Assembly: GCA_022925895.1 (NCBI GenBank) | Contig: JAKSYS010000213.1 | Location: 22,930-86,929, forward strand | From: Fragilaria crotonensis | Lineage: Eukaryota > Bacillariophyta > Fragilariophyceae > Fragilariales > Fragilariaceae | Length of the DNA stretch: 64,000 bases | Reading direction: 5' to 3' | Shown: piece after piece, positions 28,126-38,463 of the stretch | Position numbering within the stretch: position 1 is the stretch's first letter | Layout: every line of letters begins with the position of its first letter | The notes under the pieces: model-generated | The model's input: only the letters and a program-made list of their open reading frames with translations | What the model was told of the DNA's origin: nothing | Database searches by the model: none | Translations under genes and position numbers: made by a program

Positions 28126-31100
28126 TCATTCAAAGGAGAAAGGGGATGGTGAAGGATGCTTTCGCTTCTTGGAGGGCAGCTTTGGTTGAAGCTTGATCAG
28201 CGGTCTATCAGCCACGTTGAGCACCACCGCCACCGAGGAACCAAACTTGGGCAACGAATCATTTTTCTCCTCATCTTGATGTGCGTCCTTGGCATCCACC
28301 CGAGGTTTTTTTATAACCTTGGTCATTCGGCTTACCCACTTCTTGGCATGCTCTGATTGCACATGTCGGCTTAATAAACGCGAACCTGCCGATAGAGAAA
28401 TTTTGTGAAGTGTTTGACGTTCTTCCTGTTGACGCTCGAACGTGGCGCGCTGTTGGCGCATAGCTTCTACATGAGATTGCTCATGATTAGTGTCATCTTC
28501 GTCAAAAAAGGGTAATTCCATGTCCATATCTCGACGAACTGGCGGACGTCGTTGCTGCACTCGAATCGTCTCCATCGTTTCGTTTTTAGAACCCCCAGCC
28601 TGATTTGTTCCAGCCCCAGCTTGGAATTCTCCATTGGCAATCGCCAATCGAATCCGTTCTTTCTCCGCTCGTTCGATTGCTTCCTCTTCTCGCTCTTGCA
28701 TCGAGATCTCAACCTTCTCTCGGCCCAAACGGTCGGAGACAGTAAGAAACATCTTTTCAATGGCAGCCTCGAGTTTGCCGGACATTATAATGGCGCCGTC
28801 GTAGGCTTTCGCAGACGTCTCGTCGATATCCTTATGCCGCTCGTTGTATTTGAGAGCGTTCGAGAAAATGAGGCGCAAATCCTCGATGACTTCGCCAAAT
28901 TTGTTGTATCGTCGCTTCTTGAGATTCTTCTGAACTCGTTCCCAAGCCATCGGCTTCGAGATGAACGCAGTATAATCGGCTGGGAAGGAAAGCTCGGAAA
29001 GGAAGAAGCTCATGTGCTTTAAATCCGATTGATGACGGAGAGACTTGAGCAATTTCTCAATCTCACTCTCCATCCAAGTGTCGGGAAAGCGATCGCCTTC
29101 GAGGCCTTTGTCTATCTGTTCTGCCACAACCATATTCTCCATTTCATCACGAGCCTTCAGTCGATTAGCGTGGCTCAATTTCCAGTTGGTCGGAGGAAGA
29201 CCATCGGGCAATGGGTTGTCGGTGTGAGGATCGTCAGTCAAGTATGTCTGGAAGTGCTCTAATGACAACCACCGGGTGTATTTCAAAAGATAGATCGACG
29301 CGTCATAATACGCAATCGAGAGATGGTCTCCTTCATCGCGGCCTGATTTGTTGAACGTAATTGCATTCGCAAACACCAGCGCAATGTCATCCACAAAGTC
29401 TTGTGCACTATAGTACAACCCACCTTGGAACAGCTTGGACTCTGCGGTAGTCAAATCCATGGGATTCTTGATTTTTGCTTCGTAACTAACCTTGAGCTCT
29501 GGAAAGATGATGGGAACGGGCACGTGGTAAATGAATTTCGGGCGAGCAACAGAGATCCATGGATGCTTCATCAAGTCTTTATAGAACTTCGCACAAGCGA
29601 CCTCCCATTGTTCAATTAACTTAAGCGGGCGGCGAAGAGGGTAACGAGATTTCACCTCTGAGATTGCCACATGAAGGGGAACTGGTTGGTTTGGTTCTCC
29701 CTCTTTTTTCTTAAGGGTAGCGGATGTGTTCGGAGGAGACTTTGCAAGCTTCGACTTTGCCACAGAGGCTTTAGCTTCCTCTACGGCGGTCGGCACAGAT
29801 ATGGAGATTCTAGGAGTTGCCGCTCTTGGAGGCTTGTCCGGTTCAACTTTCATTCTCTTGGCAGACTTGCCTCCGATTGATGGTGCAGGAGCTGGGGAGA
29901 GAGCTCTCTTCTTGGAGTCTGCTTCTGGATTATCATGAGCCTTCATACGTTTACTAAACAACTTTCGGAATTCCTTGGCTCCATACTTCCCCATAGCCAC
30001 AAGTTGATCTGACTTTCGGTGGACATTGTAAGCTTCGCAGTTTTTGAAAATGAGCAGGATGTCGTACTCGAAGTCCTCCGGGGTTTCATATGCTCCAGAC
30101 GTGACCTTGCGTTCGACAGTTTCCAAGTCCATGGGCGTCGGAGCAAACTGCAGGTAGTCCTGATAAACAGACAAGTCTACCGGTTTCTCGAACGATCGCA
30201 TGACAGGTTGAGTTAACTTCGTCAATCGATCTGTGTACTGAACCTCTCGCAGGTCCTTCAAAATAGACAGCAGCAACGATTCCGGAGGCTTCGCCAAGGT
30301 GACGTTTTGCCAGGAAATGGCAGCGGTTCGAACAGTCTTGGCAGAGGGGGATTCATCATAACGTGTGAGTGCCATCAATTGCTGGCTCATGAGATCCTTG
30401 AGGTGCGTAGCTTGCTGAGTGAATTCATTGCCATCCGCTCGTGAACCGTAGTACGTTAGACAGTTTTCAATGACGAGCCGGCAATCGGCCGCAAAAGCTA
30501 CTATGCTTTGGTAGCGTCCTTCAATCAAATTCGACGTTACAGTCCCAAAATCCATGGGCTTGGGCACCTTTTCGAGATAGTCCTTCGGAAAAGAGCCCAG
30601 AAAGTAGTATGATGCTGGATGCATGAAGTAATGAGCAGTTTGATGACCGTTGGTCGGGTTGGTAACGTTTAGAAGGCGGTCAATGAGGTTGATGCACAAC
30701 CCCCAGCAGTAGAGTAAGGGAGGGTACGCCTGATTGGGAGCTTCTGCCTTTCCGAGAAACCAAGCCATCAACTCTTCCGCCGTCTTGAGGAGCTGCACAG
30801 CAATTGGTCGAAAAGAGTCTTGCTTAGTGGTGTTAAATCGAAGGCAGTTTGAGAAGACGCGACGCAAATCCAAAGCAAACTCTGGTATGCTGGTGTATTG
30901 ATCCCGCTCCAGCTTCTGCGACATGGTTCCCAGGTCCATAGGGAAAGGGATCTTCGCCTTGTAGTCGTCTACAAAGGCCTTGTCAGAAACAGGCTGTAGA
31001 AAGTAGATCACATGTCGCGGTTGCCGAAGTTTCAGACCACTGATAACCTTCATACAGCGCACCTTACGATCGATCGTCATCACATTCGGCAATGGTGGAC

Positions 31101-31971
31101 CTGATGTTACCGCCTTGGGAAGGGGAGGCGGCTTCTTCGGCTTTGGAGTCTTACCCTCGGTTTTTGGTTTCGTTGTGACAACGGATAGTTTCTTAGGCTT
31201 AGCAGTTGCCTTCGGTGCTGAGGGCTTTTTAATTGTAGGACTTTGGGTGGTCGTCGTTTTCGGAGCGGAAGCACCACTCGACGCCACTCCTTTTGGCAAT
31301 TCTTTCCCCCTGTTTGGTCCAGACGAAGTGTTTATTCTAATCTTCGGAGGTGCTGCGGCAGACGGAGGAGCCACAGCTGCTGATTGCGGGGGTGGACCGG
31401 GGGCAGGCATTGGAGAAGGTGTAGGCGCAGGAGCGGGTGGTGATGCCTTGGTCTTGCTCATGGACAAGTTTAGCTTCAATGTGGGCTTGGCAGATTTTGG
31501 TTTCTCAGCTGCAGCCGGTGCCGATGAAGTGTTAAGCTTGATGCTCACTTGTGGTCTCTGCACCTCGTCAGTCTTTGTTAGGCTTAATTTCAATTTAAAT
31601 GGCTGCTTAGGTGCAAAACCAGATTTTTTCTTCTCCTTTGCAACCAACTTCATCATGTCCTTTGCGAACTTGACAACATGCTGAGTCTCCTTGCGATTTT
31701 TGTGATATAGTTGTGCGTTCGAGAAAACTAGATCGACATCTTCCCAGAAGCTAACAGGCGATTTGTATTGATCTGACTCCAGTTTTTTTCGAATGGTCCC
31801 CAGATCCATGGGTCGCGTAATGATTGTTGTGTAGTCAGGAATGTAGGTCGTGTCGACTTGTACCATGAAAAGATAATTCTTGTTTCCGTTTTCGTCTGAT
31901 GTCAAGACATTCAGAGAATCTCGACAAGCTTGAAAGTCAGACGCGTTCATTTCTGCATTGACAATGGACAA
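28126..31971 (-). CDS. polybromo-like protein with six bromodomains
   Basis: The 1,281-residue nuclear-type protein has six bromodomains at about residues 30-115, 305-405, 430-540, 565-680, 785-905 and 965-1075. Each keeps the PMDL/PMDF-like ZA loop (PMAW in the sixth). The acetyl-lysine Asn is present in domains 2 (RFN), 4 (AYN), 5 (TFN) and 6 (KYN), but is His in domain 1 (LYH) and Tyr in domain 3 (TYY). A Pro/Ala/Lys-rich disordered stretch lies between domains 1 and 2, and a basic KKRALSPAPAP region at about 688. No BAH, HMG or histone acetyltransferase domain is seen, so it is not a complete PBRM1. A role in reading acetylated chromatin, perhaps as a remodeller scaffold, is inferred. Divergent from the dehydrogenase gene. 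Confidence 0.9.
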   Translation of the reverse strand: MSIVNAEMNASDFQACRDSLNVLTSDENGNKNYLFMVQVDTTYIPDYTTIITRPMDLGTIRKKLESDQYKSPVSFWEDVDLVFSNAQLYHKNRKETQHVVKFAKDMMKLVAKEKKKSGFAPKQPFKLKLSLTKTDEVQRPQVSIKLNTSSAPAAAEKPKSAKPTLKLNLSMSKTKASPPAPAPTPSPMPAPGPPPQSAAVAPPSAAAPPKIRINTSSGPNRGKELPKGVASSGASAPKTTTTQSPTIKKPSAPKATAKPKKLSVVTTKPKTEGKTPKPKKPPPLPKAVTSGPPLPNVMTIDRKVRCMKVISGLKLRQPRHVIYFLQPVSDKAFVDDYKAKIPFPMDLGTMSQKLERDQYTSIPEFALDLRRVFSNCLRFNTTKQDSFRPIAVQLLKTAEELMAWFLGKAEAPNQAYPPLLYCWGLCINLIDRLLNVTNPTNGHQTAHYFMHPASYYFLGSFPKDYLEKVPKPMDFGTVTSNLIEGRYQSIVAFAADCRLVIENCLTYYGSRADGNEFTQQATHLKDLMSQQLMALTRYDESPSAKTVRTAAISWQNVTLAKPPESLLLSILKDLREVQYTDRLTKLTQPVMRSFEKPVDLSVYQDYLQFAPTPMDLETVERKVTSGAYETPEDFEYDILLIFKNCEAYNVHRKSDQLVAMGKYGAKEFRKLFSKRMKAHDNPEADSKKRALSPAPAPSIGGKSAKRMKVEPDKPPRAATPRISISVPTAVEEAKASVAKSKLAKSPPNTSATLKKKEGEPNQPVPLHVAISEVKSRYPLRRPLKLIEQWEVACAKFYKDLMKHPWISVARPKFIYHVPVPIIFPELKVSYEAKIKNPMDLTTAESKLFQGGLYYSAQDFVDDIALVFANAITFNKSGRDEGDHLSIAYYDASIYLLKYTRWLSLEHFQTYLTDDPHTDNPLPDGLPPTNWKLSHANRLKARDEMENMVVAEQIDKGLEGDRFPDTWMESEIEKLLKSLRHQSDLKHMSFFLSELSFPADYTAFISKPMAWERVQKNLKKRRYNKFGEVIEDLRLIFSNALKYNERHKDIDETSAKAYDGAIIMSGKLEAAIEKMFLTVSDRLGREKVEISMQEREEEAIERAEKERIRLAIANGEFQAGAGTNQAGGSKNETMETIRVQQRRPPVRRDMDMELPFFDEDDTNHEQSHVEAMRQQRATFERQQEERQTLHKISLSAGSRLLSRHVQSEHAKKWVSRMTKVIKKPRVDAKDAHQDEEKNDSLPKFGSSVAVVLNVADRPLIKLQPKLPSKKRKHPSPSPFSFE

Positions 31972-32495
31972 TCAAGAGACTTAACCGAGCTTTGAGATGA
32001 ATCGCTTGGCTTCGCAGCTGCGTCTTGGAGAGCTTATAAATGGTGTTCCAAGTTCCAACCAGAGAGAGTGACCGAAGGTCGAATTCTTCGCAACGGCGGG
32101 AAGTACATGTACTTCTCACTGGAAAATGGACGGTACAGTACTAGTACCAGGTACAGTAGCGATACAAAGTAATCAAAGTACAAGTACATGTACCGGTAAA
32201 ACGAACAGGTACGTACATGGTCTGAGTAGCAGTACAAATACGGCGCTGCTGGTTGCCAAGTGCGCAAACTGTGAACGGCTACTCTACGACTACTTGTAAG
32301 TTGTACCGGTATGCTATGCGCAGCATTCGTATGGTTACTGTATTGGAGTACTCCAGTACCCGGGTGTCTGGCGTACTAGGCGTACAGCGAACAACGACCG
32401 CATACCGCATACTCGTAGCCACACAAGTGGCAATCAAAGGGGGGTGGCGATGAAGGGGTGGAGCCGATTCTTCGGAGCACAGGGGTCTGCCGGAA
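31972..32495. promoter_or_regulatory. bidirectional promoter interval with the densest GTAC clusters
   Basis: This 524 bp interval between two diverging starts carries about 17 GTAC sites at 32100-32380, such as AAGTACATGTACTT, ACAGTACTAGTACC, AAGTACAAGTACATGTACCG, AGGTACGTACATGG and GGAGTACTCCAGTACCCGG. Many are self-complementary over 8-14 bp. Short frames here consist of the repeat sequence and are not believable genes. Confidence 0.6.
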
Positions 32496-33377
32496 TTGAC
32501 GATGATCTTTGTTTCATTGGGGCTGCAGCTGGCATTCCTCGGAACCACTGCTATCGCATACTCGCTACATGGTAAACGCACCCTTGTCACCGGATCATCG
32601 GGCGGTATCGGAAGGGGAATAGCTATTCGATTAGCGGAGGAAGGGGCACACGTATACGTGCACTATAACACCCGAAGGGATGGAGCCATGAAAACACGAG
32701 ACGCAATCAGGGAAGGTGGCGGAGTATGTTTAGGAGTCTTGAAGTGTGACTTTCGAGATGATGCCAATATCTATGAGCTATTTCAAAAGTTACCCACGCC
32801 AATCGATGTCCTGGTTAACAATGCTGGACTAGTAACCAAAGTGGACACGGACGATGATATCGATTTATCTTTGTGGAAGGAGACGATGCAAGTCAATCTA
32901 AACGCGCCACTCATCATATCCAAATTAGCCAAGGAGCGCATGCCGGAAGGTGGAGTCATCATCAATGTGAGTTCCATTCATGGCGGCCGCAGCGTCGAAT
33001 ACATGGGTGCGTACGCTGCCTCAAAAGCAGGTTTGGATAGTCTCACCCGAACGTTGGCACTCGAGTGGGCAGGTGATAACATTCGAGTCAATGCGATTGC
33101 TCCCGGAGTCGTGCCGGTCGAACGAACTGCCAAGGCGTTTGAAGACCCAGTAATGTCACAGCGATGGCTGGCGCATTTGCCGATGAAAAAGTGGGGGACG
33201 GTTGAAGAAGTTGCAGAGGCTGTCGTGCCCTTGATCACGAATCAATGGTTGACTGGGACAATCTGGACTATCGATGGTGGCATGACGGCAAGGTCGAACA
33301 TGCCGAATCGGGAGAAACCGGATAAACCAATGGCTACGCCGCGTGAAGTCGACCGGGAAGTTATAATTGAGTCATGA
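32496..33377 (+). CDS. short-chain dehydrogenase/reductase (3-oxoacyl-ACP reductase-like)
   Basis: The 293-residue protein is a classical SDR: cofactor motif TGSSGGIGRG at residues 32-41, CDFRDD, VLVNNAG, catalytic INVSS, YAASKAG (Tyr and Lys) and VNAIAPGVV, ending with GTIWTIDGG. The closest type by pattern is the FabG/glucose dehydrogenase group; substrate cannot be told. A hydrophobic N-terminus (MTMIFVSLGLQLAFLGTTAIAYS) directly precedes the Rossmann fold and could be an anchor or signal; no ASAF-type motif is present. Start could be Met1 or Met3. It has no intron. Confidence 0.9.
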   Translation: MTMIFVSLGLQLAFLGTTAIAYSLHGKRTLVTGSSGGIGRGIAIRLAEEGAHVYVHYNTRRDGAMKTRDAIREGGGVCLGVLKCDFRDDANIYELFQKLPTPIDVLVNNAGLVTKVDTDDDIDLSLWKETMQVNLNAPLIISKLAKERMPEGGVIINVSSIHGGRSVEYMGAYAASKAGLDSLTRTLALEWAGDNIRVNAIAPGVVPVERTAKAFEDPVMSQRWLAHLPMKKWGTVEEVAEAVVPLITNQWLTGTIWTIDGGMTARSNMPNREKPDKPMATPREVDREVIIES

Positions 33378-33939
33378 CATCAAACTTTCAAACCCGCATC
33401 TGGTTCCTCTCACGAAGGTCGCCGTCTTCATTTGTTATGCTGAATAGTGGACCCGTTTGGGCCGTGAGTCCGCGAATGACAACTCTTTCGTGGAGCAGGT
33501 TCGACGTGAGTATTCATACCAATACTCGCGAAAGCATTACGAGCAACAAGGTGCACACAAGACCAGGATTTTTCGTAAGAATTTCTTAGCACATATAATC
33601 TGTTTGCAAATAGTCCGTTGATCGACTCAGATTCCACTGCCCACATGACGTACAGGTATTCCACGAATCAATTCACGTTCTGGCGCCAGGCATTTTGAAA
33701 GGAAATTTTGGCCCGTGTGTCTGTCATAGGTTTTCTTCTAGTACACTCTCATAGATTGGCTATTGAGTGGTTCCCGACTCAGTGTTAAGACTGAAAACAA
33801 CTCACAATCAAACCGAGAGGCAACCATATAAAGCTGGATCACAAGGAAACCTTTCGTCAACAATTGAAACCCACCTAGCCGATCACTCTCGATCGACCCA
33901 TTAATCAGCACTTCACATAGCACCAGTTTTACAAGCACA
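33378..33939. other. interval between dehydrogenase 3' end and next gene
   Basis: The 562 bp hold the dehydrogenase terminator and the promoter of the next plus-strand gene. Only two GTAC sites are seen (about 33649 and 33740), so this promoter lacks the cluster found elsewhere. One TGACGT is present at about 33646. No gene is seen. Confidence 0.4.
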
Positions 33940-35754
33940 ATGAGCAAACAGACTTGGGAGAAGGATGATGAAAAAATCAAGGCCGATGAGCCGTCATGGA
34001 GGTGAGTTCAAATGGTGTAAGCAATGGTCCGTCGGTGCGCGGTGGGACTCATCGACGGTCACTTTGACGTCACGTTTCCTATTTAATTCTTATTTTACAT
34101 CCAAATGAATGTATACAGCAAAAAGTTCGCACGACTTTTGTCGACGCTGTGGGAATCAGATTTGGCCTTACCATGGCGGGGCCGTGTTGCCTCTTGCTGT
34201 TTTGACCTGTGGAGTTGAAGTCTCGACTGAACGATGATGCTACCGGAGCGCCGACAGTCAAGTTTTGCTCTCCTTTGTTAGCTCACCGTTTCGTTCTTTT
34301 AATTCCACAGATTTGCGCAAATACAAACGATGAATCAGCATGCTCAACCGGCGAATACCGAGGTGATTGACAAGGCTGCATTCTTCAAGAAGGCAGAAGA
34401 GAAAGCATCTGGGGTTGCTTCAATCCCTCCAGCCCCGGATGGTGAAGAAGAGGAAAGATTGTGGTCGCCCAAGACTGTCCGCACAGTCCCTGCCTTCTAT
34501 CCTCTGGAAAAATCAAGCAGATTTATTGAGGACGATCACTTGGCTGTTGCGTCTCGTCTCGCGGAGTGCTGTAGAGTTTTGAGCGTGCAGGCGACGTACA
34601 ACGATGAAAACGCGACGGCCTCGCTCGTTACTGGAGAGAACGTTGAGATGCACCTCTCACTATGGAGGACGTCAGGAAATGCTGCGAGCAAGTATCCAGC
34701 TGGGATTGTTGTGGAGCTCCAGCGACGTAAGGGAGACTCTATTATTTTTCATCGATACAGTCGCTACATTCTTGATGCTGCAATGGATGAGTTTGACCCT
34801 TCTGATTTTAAGGAGAGGACTGGTGGAGATGTTGCTCAATTCTACACTAGGAAAGCAGAACGAATGCTCAAGATGCAAACTGCGGGATCAGCGGCAACTG
34901 AGGAAGAGAACGCCATCATCGCGGTTGAAATCGCTCATGGGTTGTTGATGAAGGACCGCATGGATGCACGTCAGCTTGGACTCGAATCTTTGTGCCTTCT
35001 CACTGATTCCCAGAAGACTGGGAGTACAACCGCTCTGATTGCCAGTCACGTCGTTCTTCTTGGGAGCGCTCAAGGCACGACGGCTTATGATGTTGACGGC
35101 ACGATATATGACGAGTCACCCTTCCAAGAGATTCGCGAGACCATTCTTTCCTTGATTCAGCTACGCCGCATTGGAGATGAAACCGGCACCGATGACGTAG
35201 ATGTGGGGGGCATTGCTGATGACGAGTTCGAAGGTCAGCATACGCAAGAGAAAGAGCACATGAATATTCTGCACAACCTTGCTCTTGCTGTTTTAGCCAA
35301 CGCCCTTAAGGTCATCGAGGATTATGATGCTAATGACGCCGAGCCAGAAGAAACCTACAGGCCACGAGTTCGCTTGGATTCGTCTGAGATCACGAAGACT
35401 TTTATGAATGAAGGAAAGGACATCACTAGTAAGGAAATCCTTTCAACGTTGATTTCAGAACTTGGTAAGGCCTCAAGGAACCCGCACAATGCTTGCCTTT
35501 CTGCCAAATGTCTGAGCAGCCTAATGGGAGCCTCCGACGATGCGCGTCGTCGTGCCAAGGAACTGGGGGCAAAGAATGTTGTGTCAACCGCCTTGGATGT
35601 TGGTGTTCGAACGCACGCTAAATTGGAGACTGAATGTCAACGAGTGGTGACTGTGATGACTCAAGTGCGAGAGGAGGATCCACAACTTGAGCAACAACAG
35701 GAGTTCCAAATTGACGAAATGGAGGACGACGACATCGAGGATCTGCAAGATTAG
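33940..35754 (+). CDS. conserved-looking acidic protein, possibly helical-repeat, two exons, unknown function
   Basis: I read exons 33940-34001 and 34311-35754 (501 residues). Exon 1 encodes MSKQTWEKDDEKIKADEPSW; the GTGAGT...CCACAG intron of 309 nt joins SWR to FAQIQTMNQ in phase 2, extending the obvious downstream frame by 27 residues. The middle (about 80-170) has VEMHLSLWR and a mixed alpha/beta look (AGIVVELQRRKGDSIIFHRYSRYILDA). From about 205 the sequence is helical, with ARQLGLESLCLLTD and HNACLSAKCLSSLMGAS, reminiscent of armadillo/HEAT repeats. The C-terminus is very acidic (DEMEDDDIEDLQD). No catalytic motif, signal or membrane segment is seen. Confidence 0.75.
34065..34072 (+). 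promoter_or_regulatory. TGACGTCA palindrome in intron 1
   Basis: A perfect CRE/bZIP-type palindrome followed by CGT lies inside the 309-nt first intron, which is about four times longer than other introns in this window. It may be an intronic control site for the gene; one copy alone is weak evidence. Confidence 0.35.
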
Positions 35755-36500
35755 GTAGTTTTGTACACTAGAGGGATGCATTGTTTATATTCTATTTCGC
35801 TCTCGCGTCTACACCTTGGTTGTGGTGGTGGATTATTAGGGGTCGGTCTCAACTGCGGTCTACCGTAGTTGATTTCAACATTGCCGAAGACACGTTTCTA
35901 TCGTTCCATTTACCGTCGAATCCACTCCGAGGCTTGCCTAACACTTGTACTGAACGTCTCGGATTGTAAAAATTGATGCTCTCAACGCATGCGTTGCAGC
36001 GGTTCCAGCGATCCAGAAAAATGCATATGCTTGGCGTTCAGTATTTCAAAATGTAATATGTAGGTATACGTAATAATATAAAATGTATGTCCTTCGTATA
36101 CATGTGTGCAGCATAAATCAAACGAGAGCAAATACCGACGTCTGTGCTTGCACGAATCCGTGTGAGCCGAGTTATGAACCGGAGAAGACAGAACACTGCT
36201 ACTATGATATCATAGAGCAGAATGGAATCCTACTCTGCCGGTACTCGGAACTCCAGTACCCGGTACTACAGTACCATGTACTGTAAAAAAACCTACCGGT
36301 AGAAATCAAATTAACGTGCTGCCGCTACGCCCAATACGCGAAGACGTTCGACCCTCACGGATAGGCACTGTACTGGAGTGTACAGTAGCTATCGTCGCTG
36401 GTACTTGGAGTACTGTAGTTGATGGTCGACAAGATGCGATCACAAGAAATCGTGGTATCTTGCGACTTGCGACACACACCTCCTGCCCTTTCCCCGCGTC
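35755..36500. promoter_or_regulatory. interval upstream of the carboxypeptidase gene with GTAC cluster
   Basis: The 746 bp start with the terminator of the preceding gene. At about 36238-36420 there are nine GTAC sites, for example CGGTACTCGG, CCAGTACCCGGTACTACAGTACCATGTACTG and GGAGTACTGTAG. An AT-rich part at 36040-36090 carries GTATACGTAATAATATAAAATG. No gene is seen. Confidence 0.5.
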
Positions 36501-38147
36501 ATGACCATGTTGATCACTCGGTCCGCCATCGTACTTCTCAGTCTCCTTCTCAGAGGCTCTTTTGCTGCCCCAGAAGAAGATCGCGTTCTTGAACTTCCTT
36601 TGTTCGGGAAGCCCCCGACTCCTCAGTATTCAGGTTATCTCAACGGCACAGATGGTTGTGATACGGACACAAATGGTGAATTCTGCCTCATTCACTACTG
36701 GCTGGCTATGTCCAAGAAGGGGCCCGACGCCCCCGTCGTACTCTGGCTGAACGGAGGGCCTGGATCCTCGTCGATTTTAGGCTTTGTTCAAGAGTTGGGT
36801 CCTCTCCTCATCAATTCAACCGGCGGTCTTATGGAGAATCCTTGGTCCTGGACCAATGTCGCACATGTCTTCGTCATTGAATCTCCAGTCGGTGTAGGCT
36901 ACTCCTACTGTGCTAACCAGGCGAAAGGTGAAGTGTGCCAAAATACTGACAAGTTTACGGCATCGACTGCTCGCGCAGCGATCGTATCGTTCTTTGAAAA
37001 GTTTCCAGAACTGGCGCAGAACGATTTTTTCATTACTGGCGAGTCCTATGCTGGGGTCTATATTCCCACAATGGCACGCGAGATTGTTGACCATGCACCT
37101 CACATAAATCTTGTCGGTCTCGCTATTGGTGATCCTTGTACCGACAATGTGGCGCAATTTGATTCGATGGATTCGTTGTGGTACGGACACAAATACGGGT
37201 TGGTTGATGACGCCACCTTTGACATGCTATGGAATAAATGCAATATTCGATCACCCACCATTTTGTCAAAAGGAAAGTTCCGTCCAAGTGACCAGAAACT
37301 GGAGTTGAGCGATGATTTGGAAAAGATGAATCCTGAATGTAAACTCGCGTATCGAAAATTTCAATTATCCTCCTCACATGGACTCTCGCAAGGATGGGCT
37401 GACCTCTACATTGATGACTACTCTCTTTTTGCTCCTGTCACTAACGATGAAGACATCGCCATGACCAATTACTTGAATCGTTCAGATGTTCGCGAAGCTC
37501 TACACGTTACTGATTCCCCAATCACAAACTGGCCATTTCCGGATGTTGGTTTCCACTACACAAAACAGTACGATGCGTGCAACGAGAACCCTGAACCTCA
37601 CGCCCCTTCCATGATCAAATTTTACAGCTACCTTGCTCCGAAACTCTCGATCATTTGGGTATACAATGGCGATACGGACCCATGCGTGTCGTATGAAGGA
37701 ACCCGCACAGCGATCAAGCGCGTTGGATACGCAGAACTTGATGGGGGATCGTACCGTCCGTGGTTTTACAATCACACAGCTGCACCCCTGGAGGTGATCA
37801 AAGAGAAGGCAGCCATGTTCGGACCGGATCTCTTGGTGATTCCAACCGGGGTTCAATTCGGTGGTGAGGTCGTCAACTACGAGAACAACCTATCATTTCT
37901 CACTGTCCACGGTTCTGGTCACATGGTGCCACAGTTTCGTCCCCAGGCGGCCCTCCACATGCTATCAAAGTTGATCAAATTGGAGCACCTTTCCCCGCTC
38001 CTTCCTTCCAATGAAACTTTGACCTCCGTCTGTTCTATGGGTTTCAATGACATGATGGCAAAATGGACCGAGAAAGCTAGGAAGTGTCCATATGTGTGTG
38101 ATTGTTGTTCCGGGGAGGCAAGTACGAGCTCTTTGAGTTCAGCGTAG
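36501..38147 (+). CDS. serine carboxypeptidase (peptidase family S10)
   Basis: The 548-residue protein begins with a signal peptide (MTMLITRSAIVLLSLLLRGSFAA, likely cleaved near residue 23). Family motifs: HYWLAMSKKGPDAPVVLWLNGGPGSSS, NPWSWTNVAHVFVIESPVGVGYSY, the nucleophile in GESYAGVYIP (Ser182), the Asp in YNGDTDPCVS (about 391-393) and the His in VHGSGHMVPQFRP (His474). All three catalytic residues are present, so the enzyme should remove C-terminal residues from peptides in an acidic compartment, vacuole or outside the cell. Many Cys (a CPYVCDCC motif near the end) and several N-glycosylation sites fit a secreted protein. The C-terminal 20 residues are low complexity. Confidence 0.95.
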   Translation: MTMLITRSAIVLLSLLLRGSFAAPEEDRVLELPLFGKPPTPQYSGYLNGTDGCDTDTNGEFCLIHYWLAMSKKGPDAPVVLWLNGGPGSSSILGFVQELGPLLINSTGGLMENPWSWTNVAHVFVIESPVGVGYSYCANQAKGEVCQNTDKFTASTARAAIVSFFEKFPELAQNDFFITGESYAGVYIPTMAREIVDHAPHINLVGLAIGDPCTDNVAQFDSMDSLWYGHKYGLVDDATFDMLWNKCNIRSPTILSKGKFRPSDQKLELSDDLEKMNPECKLAYRKFQLSSSHGLSQGWADLYIDDYSLFAPVTNDEDIAMTNYLNRSDVREALHVTDSPITNWPFPDVGFHYTKQYDACNENPEPHAPSMIKFYSYLAPKLSIIWVYNGDTDPCVSYEGTRTAIKRVGYAELDGGSYRPWFYNHTAAPLEVIKEKAAMFGPDLLVIPTGVQFGGEVVNYENNLSFLTVHGSGHMVPQFRPQAALHMLSKLIKLEHLSPLLPSNETLTSVCSMGFNDMMAKWTEKARKCPYVCDCCSGEASTSSLSSA

Positions 38148-38463
38148 AGACGTTCACAGATCACTCGAGTAGATCATTTTTCTCGAATTCATCAACGACG
38201 TAGCATTTGGCATCAATAGTTCGACCCATGTACTGATTAACACCACGCCCTGTTTTTGCATTAGAAGTGGAACGTGCGCCTTTCGGATCTGGTGCTACTA
38301 CGCTTCACAGCCACGATACGAAGTCCTTCCACGGGCCGCAAGTCAAAATGTTCGCTGCGAGTACTTCACCGAAATGATCACGCTTGCGTGTTGAATTTGG
38401 TCCGACGACCAGAAACTATGTATCATAATTTCGATTTCAAGCAAAGTTGTTCCCGCGCAAGAT
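38148..38463. other. short intergenic interval
   Basis: These 316 bp lie between the carboxypeptidase stop and a small plus-strand gene. One GTAC is seen (38229). No gene, RNA or repeat is recognised. Confidence 0.4.

Noticed and set aside
31115-31684. 189-codon plus-strand Gly/Ala/Phe-rich frame
   Set aside because: It is the antisense of the Pro/Ala/Lys-rich linker between bromodomains 1 and 2; the composition is that of a shadow.
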